Positions 37,219 to 49,500 of a stretch of 64,000 bases of DNA are shown in pieces. Where the stretch lies: positions 19,195,740-19,259,739 of the forward strand of contig NC_077245.1 in the NCBI RefSeq assembly GCF_947179165.1. The letters run 5' to 3'. The notes beneath the pieces were generated by a model, which worked only from the letters and a program-made list of their open reading frames with translations, was not told the origin of the DNA and searched no databases. The number at the start of each line of letters is the position of its first letter. The stretch's first letter is position 1. This stretch comes from Solanum dulcamara (lineage: Eukaryota > Streptophyta > Magnoliopsida > Solanales > Solanaceae). A program made the translations under genes and the position numbers.

Positions 37219-40200
37219 TTATATCTTTATTCTTATATCTCCAAGCTAATGTCATGTTAAAGGAGGAGTTTTTCCAATGCGCTAACTTTATATAGCCCAA
37301 GACCTCCTTTTTTTTCCGGCTTGGTAACAATGTCCCAACTTGTAAGATGGCATTTTCTTTTCTCCTCCGTACTACCCCACAAGAAATTCCTTTGTATGGA
37401 GTCAATTTTGTTTAAGGTAGTTTTGGGGAGTGAGTAGAGTTGCATGATATGATTAGGGATGGCCGCTAGGGAAGATTTAATTAAGGTGGTCCTTCCCGCA
37501 ATATTGATAAAAATTATTTTCTAGTCATTTAATCTAGTGTTTAGTCTATCATGATGAATTGAAAATTGTTATTAGAAAGCCTAGTATTGATCATTGGAAA
37601 TCCTAAGTATAATTTCCAAAGTTGTTAGAATATTTCATTCCTATACAGTTACTAAAGAGATCCTTAGTTTCCAGGGACTTATTATTAGAAAAAATGATTT
37701 TTGATTTGTAATAGTTTATAGATTGCCCAGATATAATGCAAAACTTGTTAAGGGCATCAACAATGGAATTGCAACTATTTTTGTTTACATTAGAGAGTAG
37801 AATAAGGTCATCTGCAAAAAAAAGATATGATATTTGAGGTCCTTTGGTTGAAATTTTAATAGGGTCCCACTACGACAATCTACTTCGTGATAAATAATTT
37901 TGGATAACATCTCCATGCATATAATAAATATATAGAAAGAAAAGGGGTCTCCTCGTCTAATTTCCCTTGATGGTTTGAAAAAGTCTGTCTTAGTGCCATT
38001 GATGAGGATGGAGATTTTTGGCGAGGACATGCACGACATGATGATGTCCACTAAATCTGCAGGAAAATTTAATGATTTCAAGGAGAAGCGCACAACAGAC
38101 CACTTTATTTTATCGAATATTTTTTCTAAGTCAATTTTTATCATTTCTTTTGATTTTTTTTTTCCTTTCATCACCTTAAAGTAGTTTAATATTTCATGAA
38201 CTATTATATCAGAAGCCCTTCTTCCTTTTGTGGAACTCGTTTGTGTTTGATGGATAAGCTCGGGAAGGAGGGGCTTAATTCTATTAACTATGATTTTTGT
38301 AACAACTTTGTAAGCCGTGTTGCATAGTTCAATAGGTCTAAGTTGTTTCATGGTTTCTGCACTTTGACATTTTGTGATGAGGCATATGACGGTGTTTTTC
38401 ATTTCTTCCATCATTATTTTCTTTAAAAGTATTTTTGCAAAAAATAATTAGACACTCCTTTGTTTCAATCCAATATTTTTGATAGAAAAAAAGATGTAGT
38501 CCATCCGGACCTGATGCTTTAAACAGCTTAAAGAAAAATATAGAGTCTTTGATCTCCTCTTCCGAGGGTTCTTTACATAGATCACTATGTTCGTCTATCT
38601 TGATGGTTTTACCATAAGCCATGTATCTTTCTTGGCATAAGATAGTGGCTTGCCGGTAGTGTATAACTTAGAGTAGTATTCACTAACCATGCTCTTACTA
38701 TCTTTTTGGTCGTAAAACCAATTCCCTACATAGTATTTTAGGCTAAAGATTCTATTTTTTCCGTCTTATTTGCATAGTAGTGATGTGAAAGAATTTAGCG
38801 TTTGCATCCTCATCTTGTAGCCATTGAATTCTAGATTTGAGTTTCCAAAATTCGTCTTGTAGCCATTGAATTCTAGATTTGAGTTTTCAAAATTCTTCTT
38901 CTAATTTAAGGATGCTACTTAGTTCCTCTCATAGTTCACTTTCGAGGTTCATAAGGAACTGGCTAGTCCTATGCTTAGGAGATTTTTGAATGCCCTCGAT
39001 TCTAGCAATAGTATTATTCTTTCTATGAAATATGTTTCCAAAAATCTCAGTGTTCCATGCCTTAGCATTCTTGGTGAAGGTCTCAATGGCTGTTAGTATG
39101 TTTGGTTGATTATTCTAGGCATTTTGTACCACATTTATGAATGATGGATGCGAGTTCCACGTAGATTCTAGCCTAAAGATACTATTGTCTTTGGGAGTTC
39201 TTTTATGAAGCTCGAGTTTAATTGCATAATGGTTCGAGTATATTCTCACTAGATAGCTAACACTAACTTCTTGGTAAAGGTTAATCTACTCGGGGTTTGA
39301 GAGATATCTATCGAGTTTTTCCATAATTATAGTTTAACATTTTTCCTTTTATTAGTCCATGTGTATCTTTGGCCTTTAAATCCTAAATCAAGCAGGCCAC
39401 AGTGGTCCAAACAGTTTAGTAAATATTTTATTATATTGTTACTAACAGGGAGTTCGTCAAATTTTTCACTCGCTCTTGTGACCTCATTAAGGTCTCCCGC
39501 TACTAACCATGGTCCTTTATAGTTATTTGCAACAATTTTTAAATTATTCCATAAAATAAGTCTTCCATTCAACAATTTACTAGCATATATACTAGTAAGT
39601 AGCTAGGATTTGGGTTCATTGTGTACCTTTATCATCACGTGGATTTTCTAATCTGTAAAGCCAATTTGATCAACATTGACCTCGTCACTCTTCCACATAA
39701 TTGTGATGCCGCCTGAATTTCCTTGGGCTGGGATTTGAATCAGGCTTCTAAAACCAAAGTCTCTTGAGATGTTGTGATGATCCTCTTTCTTAGTTTCTAG
39801 TAGTACGACCAAACTTGGCTTATTATAATCTAGCATTGACTTGAAAGCCCTTTTGAACTCATCATTTCCTGGCCCTCGGCATTTCCATACTATGATAGAC
39901 ATATTAAGGTTCCTGTTCTGTGAACTCCCTCCCCTTTGGGGCTTCTTTAGTTTGATGTTCCCTTGTTGTCCATCATGTACCTGGCATACATTGTTGGTAC
40001 CATTACCACTGCATACTTGTAGATTCCCGATGGGTGTTCCAAGTTCCTTCTAGTAATTGAGCACTTCCTCAAATCCACTAGGTAGCGTAGGATGTATTTT
40101 TTTTCTTTTCTTCCCTTGAACAACATTGTTTTTGGTAATCTTAGCATTCTGTACTGGACCACATTCTCTGTTATGTATCTTATCTCTTCGTCCTCCTCTT

Positions 40201-40730
40201 CTATCTGTGATTGAAATAGGGTTGGTGCCGCTGGTGTCATTGGGGAGGTTGGTATGGCTTAACATGTGTTTGATTCTCTTGAGGGGTATACATATGACTC
40301 TGCGTTGGGATATGCATTGATCTTGGGGATGGACATTATTGTAGCCATAGTACTGCTTGGAGTTTGCATCATTACATGAGCTTAGTGATTTATTTGATAA
40401 CTCATTTCCTGATTTAGATTCTATTAGAATAGTTGTGTAGGGACATGAGGTAGTTAGTAGCTGAGGAACTAGGGGAGATTCATGTTGAGTAAGTTGATTA
40501 AGTTTTGTGGATTCCAAACTTGGTTGGGGAATAAAGGGTACATTGGAGCTTGTTGTGGTGAGTTGGTTAACCAAGGATGGTTCGCTATGTTGTCCATTCC
40601 AATTCTCAAACCCTCTGTCACTATCTAAGAAAGGTACCTTGGGTCCTATATTTGAATTATTGTATCCTAGACATTGATTCAAAGACTCAGTTTCAACATG
40701 TGGATGGATAGACCATGTTCCAACCAATAT
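37219..40730 (-). pseudogene. L1-type LINE ORF2 remnant (endonuclease and reverse transcriptase)
   Basis: The minus strand starts with a Ser/Thr/Asn-rich segment (40727-40050), then the endonuclease: NDEFKRAFKSMLDYNKPSLV, ETKKED, GNSGGITIMWK, and WLVAGDLNEV with RYTWTNKR at 39575-39327. Reverse transcriptase text follows: FKASGPDGLHLFFYQKYW, RPIELCNTAYKVVTKIIVNR and RRGDPFSFYIFIICMEML. The ADD box region (near 37810) is shifted by one base. LINE C-terminal text (QRNFLWGS, KKGGLGLYK) runs to 37219, where the MITE cuts it. A 42-bp in-frame duplication lies at 38814-38897. Stops and shifts make it inactive. Confidence 0.82.
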
Positions 40731-43656
40731 TGAGGAACATGATTCAGATGAAGGGGGGTTGTAGAGAAGGGATAAGGAACATCTTTGGTTGCATTGAAGG
40801 AAACAAAATCTTTCAGCCAGAGAAGAGGCTGTTTAGATCTTGTAGACTTTCTAGTGACCTGTGGAACCACAGGAGTTTGTGACACATTAGGGCCACTTGC
40901 ATCAGAATGAACCTGCACCTCAGATAAATCAAGATGTACCTCAGGTTGCTCACCACTTGTATCAAGATATGTTGTATCTACCCCTTCTGATATAATAGCT
41001 TGGTCAGTAATTGGTGATACCACAGGAGCTATGTGAAGGACATCTTGAGCAACTACAGCTGAATCTTGCAGGGTATCTACAAATATCTGCTGATGAGCAG
41101 AACTATCATCTTTGGCAAATGGAAAGATATCCTCCCTAAAGATAACATCCCTACTGGTAAAGAAGGACTTGTTGGGTGAATCAAACAAAATGTACCCTTT
41201 ATGCACTTCAGAATATCCAATGTGAAACAACTGATTTTGATTTGGGCATGAGTTTATCATGTTCAGTAAGATTCTTTGCAAAAGACAAGCATCCAATTGT
41301 CCTCAAATGAGATAACATAGGTTTGACACCATATAGTCTTTCATAAGGAGTTTGAAACTCAAGCACACTACTAGGAAGTCTGTTAATGAGATAAAATGCT
41401 GCCAGGACACAGTGACCCCAAAACTTTATAGGTATTTTAGCTTGAAACCTTAAAGCTCTTGTGACTTCAAGTAGATGTCTGTGTTTCCTCTCAGCAACAC
41501 CATTTTATTGAGGAGTGTAAGGACAAGATTTTTGATGTATGATACCTAGTTTTTTAAACAAACTATCACAAACTGAGTTAACAAATTATGTACCATTATC
41601 AGATCTTAGAACCTTGACTATTTTGCCAAACTGATTCTTCATACTGCAGGAATATTGGAAGAGATACACAAACATCTAACTTTTGTTTCAGTAAAAATAA
41701 CCAGGTCATTCTTGAAAAGTCATCAACTATTGTAAGAAAGTACTTGTTGCCAAGGAGTATTATAGGGTCTCCAAAGATCAACATGTAACAAGTCAAAGCA
41801 GTTACTACTTTTGATGCTACTAGAAGAAAAAACAGATCTGGTTTGCTTTGCAATTGGACAAACTAAACACTTAGACACCTGGCACATAATGTGTTTATTC
41901 ATAGTAAACATCTTAGCTAGTACTGCTGAAGATACATGTCCAAGCCTTTGATGCCATAACTCCATGTCTGTGACTGAGTCCTTGACTTTGGAATGAAATT
42001 TATCAACAGTAAGAGCAGACTCCTTAGTATTACTGTCATTTCTTTGAGTTAATTGTCTTCACAGCATATATAGGCCTCCTTCTTCTTTACCAACTTCCTT
42101 CACCTTCCTAGTGTAAAGCTCCTGAAAAACACAAAAATCAGGGAAGAAGGAGACTGAGCATCCTAATTCCTTTGTTATTTTGCTAACAGACAACAGATTA
42201 TACTTGAACTCTAGTATGTGGAATACATTAGTAATGACATTTCTAGCTGATAGACTACAAAAACCAATATGTGTTACTTGTGTGCTACCCCCATTTGGTA
42301 AACATACATCCTTAGGAATATCAAGCTTTAACACAAATTTCTCTTGTAACATATCCAAATTAGAAACCATATGGTTTGTTGCACCTGTATCTACAATCCA
42401 CACATCACTATTTTCAGTGACAAACAATGCCTTACCTGTAACATTTGCCTTATTGCAATCAGATGTAGTAACTCTTGATCTTGATTGTTGACTCATCATT
42501 TTAAGGATGTGGTGATACTGATCTTTTGTGAATGTACATCCCTGAAGTAATTGTTTGACATCTTTTTCAGCTTGACTGATCGTATTATTAGATGTAGAAG
42601 CTTCACTTGGGACTAGATCTGTGTTGTGCTGTGATATGATGTTCCTTCCCCATACTGATTCATCATTCACATCGGTGTTCAAACCATAAGAAAAATGAGC
42701 CTGAACTGGTTGCTGAGGTTGACTAGACAAGCTAGGAGCATCAGAATAGGCAGTGTTTGCACTTTGTATCTTTCTCTTGGACTTAAAGTCTGGTGGATAA
42801 CCAACAACCTTATAACAAAATTCTTTTATATGACCTCTACATTTACAGAAGTCATAGATTAAGAGAGTATTTTTCTTAAATCTCTGACTAGCACCTGAAC
42901 TACTGCCACCTTTAGAATACATAGCAGCTGACTCTAGAATAGAAGAATTTAGACCCAAGTTACTGATGCTTGTAACAACAGATTTTTGACTCTCATCTCC
43001 TACTATCATAACATATGCCTGATTGATAGTTGGTAGTGTATCTATCATAGAATCTGACTCCTAGCTTGGTGATACGAATCATTTAGTCCCATTAAGAACT
43101 GATATAGCTTTTGTCTGTTCATGTGAGCTACAAATCCTCTAGATTTCTCATAGTTATAGTAAGGTGAGGGCATTAACACTTCAAACTCATCCCACAAGAC
43201 CTTTAGCTTTGTGTAGTATACAGACACAGAAGCAGTCCCCTGCTGTAGAGTGGCAATTTCTTTATGTAAACTATAAGTTCGTGATCCATCTACTCTATCA
43301 AACCTTTCTTGCAGATCAGTCCACACATTCAGAGCACTCAAAGCAAATGCAATTCCACTAAGTAGGCTCTTCAAAACTGAATTCATTAGCCATGACAAGA
43401 CAATAGCATTTACTCATTCCCATTGACCCTATAGTTCTTCACTATACATTTCTTTCTTGCATGTTCCATCCACTAACCCTAACTTGTTTCTTCCTAACAG
43501 AGCTAGTTTGATTGACCGATTCCATAAGGTATAATTTTCCATACCATACAGCTGGAATGATATAATGCTAATTCCACTTACATCCATAGGGCTAAGAAAT
43601 AGAGGGTGATTATAGTCAATACCTTGCCCATTGCTATTCGCAGAACTTGCAGCCAT
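40679..43656 (-). pseudogene. Ty1/copia gag-protease-integrase, truncated before reverse transcriptase
   Basis: Gag starts at 43656 (MAASSANSNGQG) and continues through NYTLWNRSIKLALLGRNKLG, WTDLQERFD and VYYTKLKVLWDEFEVL to 43045. The zinc knuckle (YDFCKCRGHIKEFC) has Tyr for its first Cys. The protease box is WIVDTGATNHM. The integrase has WHQRLGH and CLVCPIAKQTR, then YFLTIVDDFSRMTWLFLL and NGVAERKHRHLLEV. Stops and frameshifts occur from 42059 on. A low-complexity region ends at about 40700, where L1 sequence begins. Reverse transcriptase, RNase H and the 3' LTR are missing from the window. Confidence 0.85.
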
Positions 43657-43922
43657 AGGTATACCAACTCATTGAACATTGAAGTGGTTCTGATTCAGAT
43701 TTTGAGCTGAATCAGGTGTTGTTGCTTCACCTGCCATTTTCTTCAAGCTTTTTGGAATTTTGTTGCGGAAGTAACTGTTGATTGCAGATTTTAGCTTCAA
43801 TGGAGCTTAGATCTACAGAGCAATCTCAAAAATTGGATGAATCTGTGAATCCGACTTCGATTCTTTGACTCAAATAGGAAACGACTTCACATAGTAATCA
43901 CTGTGATGAAGCTCTAATACCA

Positions 43923-44189
43923 TGAACGTAGTTGAAGACTCAGTTTTTCAGAGAAAGAAATAGAAGAAGAAGAAGAAGATCAGCTGAACCTTTTCATTTT
44001 GGGGCTAAAATGCCCTAATCTCCTTATAGTGTAAAGCTATGTATATATAGCTGATTAGCATCTAACTAACTTGTTTTTCTAACTAATTGTTAGTTAGTTA
44101 GTTCTAACTAAAAGTTGGTAAAAGACTAAACTACCCCTGCTTCTAACTTCTTATTCTAACTTCCTTAATCATCTTCTTATATCACAACA
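43923..44189 (-). repeat. Copia 5' LTR with adjoining primer-binding site
   Basis: The minus strand runs from TGTTGTGATATAAG at 44189 to CTACGTTCA at 43923, a 267-bp TG...CA unit. It is followed at once by TGGTATTAGAGCTTC (43922 down), a copia primer-binding site for initiator Met tRNA with one mismatch to the usual TGGTATCAGAGC. A TATA-like CTATATATAC sits near 44050-44041. No second LTR is present. Confidence 0.85.
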
Positions 44190-44277
44190 AAGATAAGTGG
44201 GGTTTGGGCTATGGGCATTTACAACATTGGGTTCTTATTGGATTGTTGGTTATATTCCCTCACCCAAACATTTTTCC

Positions 44278-44667
44278 TTATATATTGAGCCCTCTTGTAG
44301 TGATGTGGGGGTAGTCTTGGTATTTTCCTTTTTTTTCCTTTAGTTTTGGAGCTTTCTTAGGATTGTAAGTAATTTTTGTTTTTGGCTCTAATATGCTTAT
44401 ATTATTAGTTTCTGATTGTTCTTGATCCAATGTTATTAGTTGATCCATTGGGTTATCTCTATCCTCTTGCATAGTCTGATCATTATCATTAATGTGATGT
44501 TGATTGTAGCGGTTAATGTTGTCAACATGATGTGTACTATGAAAATTTTGGAGGATACTAAAACTAGGGGTGCTTATCGGTGAATCAACCATGTTGAACA
44601 TGTAGTGGTGAATCAACCATGTTGAACATAATGGAGAAGAGAACAATATCAACAACACATAATACAA
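44278..44667 (-). pseudogene. Unassigned Asn/Gln/Lys-rich open segment, possibly LINE ORF1-related
   Basis: An open frame of 129 codons reads SPISTPSFSILQNF, NRYNQHHINDNDQT and YNPKKAPKLKEKKGKYQDYP. I do not recognise a domain. Its composition resembles the linker at the 5' end of the L1 copy at 40727-40050, and it has the same orientation on the other side of the copia. If it is the same LINE, the copia inserted into the L1. That is inference. Confidence 0.35.
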
Positions 44668-44764
44668 AAATCAAAGCAAAGAAAACAACAAGTAATAAAA
44701 AAATCGAAGAACAAAACAATATATGGCTAATAATAACAATATTGATAAGGAAAACTTGATAACG

Positions 44765-45190
44765 CTTGACTACCTACTAATCTTCTACTCTAATCCCCAA
44801 CCTCTATATCCTCCTATCTAGAATTATGTCCTCAATAAGCTGCAAGTGTGTGATGTCATGTCTAATCATCTCTTCCCAATACTTTTTTGGCCTACAACTA
44901 GCTCTCCTCATAACCGCCATAACCAACCTCTCGCATCTCCTAACTGGATCATCTACGCATCTCCTCTTCACATGCTCGAATCATCTTACTCTCATCTCCT
45001 TTATCTTGTCCACCATGGAGGACCACTCACACCTTGCCCCAAATATTTTTATTCCAATCTTATTTCTTCTAATATGCCTACACATCCATCTCAACATCCT
45101 CATTTCCACTACTCTTTTTTTCTGGACATGTGAAATTTTGATACGCCAATACCTCACCCAATACCACATATATAACTGATTTGACAACTA
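44765..45190 (-). pseudogene. RTE-type LINE, C-terminal fragment
   Basis: The minus strand reads KISHVQKKRVVEMRMLRWMC, DKIKEMRVRRFEHVKRR, DPVRRCERLVMAVMRRA, RPKKYWEEMIRHD and LDRRIWRLGIRVED, the typical end of plant RTE reverse transcriptase ORFs. Frames shift several times. Only the terminal ~120 codons remain. Confidence 0.8.
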
Positions 45191-45199
45191 CTGATTTGA

Positions 45200-46560
45200 A
45201 ATGAGCATAAGGACTTTGTATAGTTGTCTATATATGTATATTTATTATTATTAAACTATTGTTTACTTTGTTTATGTACGTCTCTAAGTCGACAAGTATT
45301 TGAGAGATTAAAGTTCCAACATGGTTGTACTTTGAGATCAGTTGAGCGTTAATTTACTTTAATAATACAGTAACTATATTTCATTATAAAAATAAAAGGT
45401 GCGTGAATCAACAACTAATAATAATACACTCGCAAACCCATAAGGCAAGGTTGCAACAATTGAAGGTTTGTTTTAAAATGCACAAATTAAATGCAAGCCA
45501 CCTTTGGTAGCTTGGTTTAGACTTGGACTTGAGAAATGGTGATTTTGATCCAAGAGAAAAAAGATTAAAAACTGAAAACAACTTATAAGTAGCTTATAAG
45601 TCAATCCAAATAGGCTCTACAAGGTAAATTGAGCAAGCTAAACTGTTAAAGAAAGAGGAGAATTTGTTGACTTTAATCTAAACTTAGCAGGAATGCTCAG
45701 GAAAATAAGCTAAGGAAGAAAAGGACAACTAGGCATAATTGTTCCTATCTGAAAAAGGGACCTTTCTACTATACACATACCTAACTTATGCTGGGCTCAA
45801 AATGTCAAATGCTGAAATATAAAATAGACTAATGTGTAATTAACCTAACTTATAATTGAAACATATGTGGGCCAAACTGTAAAAACTTAAAAAGTATTCC
45901 ACTTAAATAACTCCCTCTTATCCGTTAAGTACACCTTTGCAAGCCCAAAGTACTCTTCCCTATGCGCGTATTCTCTAAAATATTCCAGCACACACCATTT
46001 CAAATCCATATCAATGTTAAAAATCACCAAGTAGCAGTTTGACTCTCTGCATAAGGTTAGAACTTGGAACATATGAGTTACAACATATGCTTAGTGTTCA
46101 ATGAGTGTGTTACACGGTAAACCATAAAGACCAGAAATATAATTTATTTTCTGGATCTGCAAACATTGTAACTTCATGATATTAAGTCAGCCAAAGGATA
46201 CATCTCACATCGACATGCAACTTTGAATTTCAATAGTGGATCCAAATGAGTTCTCATCTCGACGGAAATAGCAACAGGTATCTCTTGAACAGCTTGGGAT
46301 CCCACTTAAAGAGAGCCAACTGATTTGCGTCTTCAGCATAGCTACTGTGTCATATCCCATTGGGAGCAAGAATCGCAGCTCTTGTTAACTCACTACTGTA
46401 AAAAGTTAAAGACAACAGATTGAGGGCTTCTTTGTTCGGGACATGACTAGCAAGATATAGACAGTAAATAAGGTTGAAATTTCTGCAGTAAGAAAATCAA
46501 TGCATGTACTTCTACTTGCTGCAGCAACCAATTGAATTTCCAACAAAGTGAAAATTACCA
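45200..46560. other. Downstream flank of the PTP1 gene
   Basis: No separate gene is supported. The part nearest 46560 probably contains the PTP1 3' UTR. Near 45580-45620, CTTATAAGTAGCTTATAAGT and CAATCCAAATAGGCTC resemble one end of a Solanaceae MITE. A minus-strand frame at 46072-45887 (CRESNCYLVIFNIDMDLKWC) has no motif I know. Confidence 0.4.
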
Positions 46561-49500
46561 TTACATACTCTTATCTCCATTGTCATCTGAAATTAGGTCT
46601 TCCAGTTCATCAATAATGGCATCATAGCAGAAAAGGTATTGATCCTGGAACATAATAGAGGTAAGATATTAAGCATAATAAAACTAAACTATAAAAGAGA
46701 ATCACTGAGAATATTGGAACCTAAGTCACAAGTTCACGTTCAAGACTCCCTGAGGTTGCTGATCTACAGTAATTTAGGTAAGGCCAAATAGAATAATCCT
46801 TGTGATAATGGGGAGCCCCTCAACTGAAGAGCACACATTACGCTTTTATACTTGTAAGGAGGACGAGTGTAGAAGTAGTTGTAACGCAAGGATTAGGAGC
46901 ATTTTGTATCTGAGTTGGGCCTGTCCAACTCATATAGCATTAGGGAGTAAGACAGAGGTCCTCCCTCATTGTACAGTACTCTCTCATGTTTTTAATCCCA
47001 CCCAGACATCCGAATTCATCTTTGGAAGCTGGGTGGTTCGCCTAAATATAAAGAGTAATAAAGATACTCGGGGTGAAAAATACTTGAAATTTTAGAAGAC
47101 TAGTTGAGAATATGGAACATGTTTGTCCTCAGAAGAAATAATTTATGGACCTTTCCCTCTGCAAAAGCTGAGCAGTAAAAAAGACCAATATTCTTGTAGT
47201 CACGAGTTGCCAGAAATGGAAAGCATAGCAAAGTGCCAAGGTGCGTTGGGGCTTTAAGTGGCTTTAGCAAAGAAAAAGAATAAACCGTTATAAAAAAACA
47301 TATTTAATGAAAGAAAAAAAAAACAATAATACAAGCGATAATTATTTGGACAAAACATTGAAAACACAGAATTTATGCATATATTAACAAAGAATTTTCT
47401 TATACTAATTCTTTTAAGCCTTATTCCTTATCACTAAAAAGTCGCTCATAATGCATTATTAACAATTAATAACACTTTGCCGACTTCTTTTTAATTGTAT
47501 AGTGCCACCCCTCAAAGACAGGTGATAATGCGCATCTCTTGGTGCCTTGTTAATTGCAGCAAAGCTCCACCCAAGCGAGGCAATGCATTTAAATTGAGCT
47601 TCGCCTAGTTTCAGGACTTAAACACACCTCAAGCAAGCCTTTAGCATCACTGATACTCTGAGGGTATAGGGAAGGGTTAAAAACAATAGCTTATCCTTTA
47701 CAATATGTTTAACAAACATGAACTCACTATGTTCTTTACCGGCAATCAGCTAAAGTTTTCAGAAAAAAAGCTGGACGTTGTCTGCTACTTTAAAAAATCA
47801 GAAACTATTGCTTCTGCAGTAGTCTTATAATAAGCAGTAGCTAGTTAATATGAAGCCAAAGAGGAAAAGCCAGCATATTGGAAACATTGAAAAGGAAAAA
47901 AACACGAGAGGATCTGTACCATTGTCTGGACCATCCCAATTCGCTGAGACCTAAAAATGGCTACTGTATTAACGATGTCAAGAGCAGACATATCTCCACC
48001 CAGTATTCTCTGGATGGTATTATGGATTGTGCAATATGTTCCAGTCCTACCAATACCTGCACTGTACAAGAGAATGAGGCGTCAGGCTATACAAACAATT
48101 AAATAATAGAGTTTTTAAAAGCACATTTACAGGGATAGTGATCAGAGAAACCTGCAGTGTACTACAACTGGCCCAAGACTAAGAGGCACATTGTACGTTT
48201 GTTTCAGAATCTCACGAACAGCAAGTGTGTCTATTGGAACTCCATGGTCAGGCCATTCAGGATACTGAATGTGTAAAACACATAAAGGTGGTTCTTCTGA
48301 CTAGAAAATAGTAAGAGAAGCAGATCAGGTATGTATTCTTAGCTTCTCCATAACACAAGAAAAGATCTAGTAAAGTTGAGTTTATATAGAGATGGCTATT
48401 GGCGCTGGAAGATAGAGGAATAGTACGTCACCCCCATCAGGTCCAGCTAATATTGGGATAATGGCCTGGGTCTTACAAGGGAGTGAGGAACCAAATTTGA
48501 AGGGATGAGTATAAGCAATCCTAGCCGAACCCAACTTGATTGGGACCGAGGCGTAGTTGTTGTTAGAGTATAAGCAATCTCAGAATCTCATCAGCACGCC
48601 TACCTCGTACTTAATGTACATATGTAAAATATGAAGGCATACAGATATCACTAATAAAGATAATAACCTTAATCTAATATGCAGGATTGACCCGGAAATC
48701 TTCACCTAAAACTTATGTTGCTCGGACTCTTCAAAAATCTCAACGGGTGCATGTCGGATTCTCCAAAAGCAGTGCATTTTTGGAGAATCCGACACGGGTG
48801 CAGTATCGAAAGTGAAGAGTCCGCGCAACTTAGCCTAAGACTACATAGCTTTTGTCTAAAACTTATCTAGCACTGATCTTAGATGCTTCGTGTTTACATG
48901 TGCTGCAGGGACAGAGCCAACGTCATGTTACTAATGAGAAACATTCTTCAACCACAAGCTTCTGGAGCATTTAGCTATGCATTGACAAGTTGTTCAGAGA
49001 GCATAATTAATTTGAAATATCCAGTTTCAGATACTCTGAAGGTGAAGTCCTGCATCAACAGTAAGCTCAACATTCCGGAAGCAATGGGATTTTCTCTCGC
49101 ATCACAACTCTGTATTTGGAGAATCACTCAGTAAGTTACGTCTAAGACATAGCGGCTAGAAAGCTGATCGTATGGAAACTTAGCACGTAAACAGTGAATA
49201 ATCAGCCCTTCGACGTTATAGAAACCATCGCGGAGAATGAATACTGTTAAGAACGGATCAAGAGAAGGAAATTCTTAGTCGAGATTGACAGTCAGCACAA
49301 AGATCCTATTATGGATCTGTCAAAGATTATGCTAGCATCCGAAGGAACCTTGGAGATCTACAAAAAATTGAGTGTGAAGGAACAAGCACACGAATATGTA
49401 GTGCCACAAAACTTTTAACAGGTATGTTATGCGTATGAGTATACTAGCTTTCCAGGGAGTCTGAAGAAGTCTGATTATCATGCCAGGACACAGCAAACAA

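Noticed and set aside
47845..48069. Separate small ORF starting [10 protein letters not shown]
   Set aside because: The apparent start is intron sequence; the phosphatase loop is completed by the exon ending at 48152.
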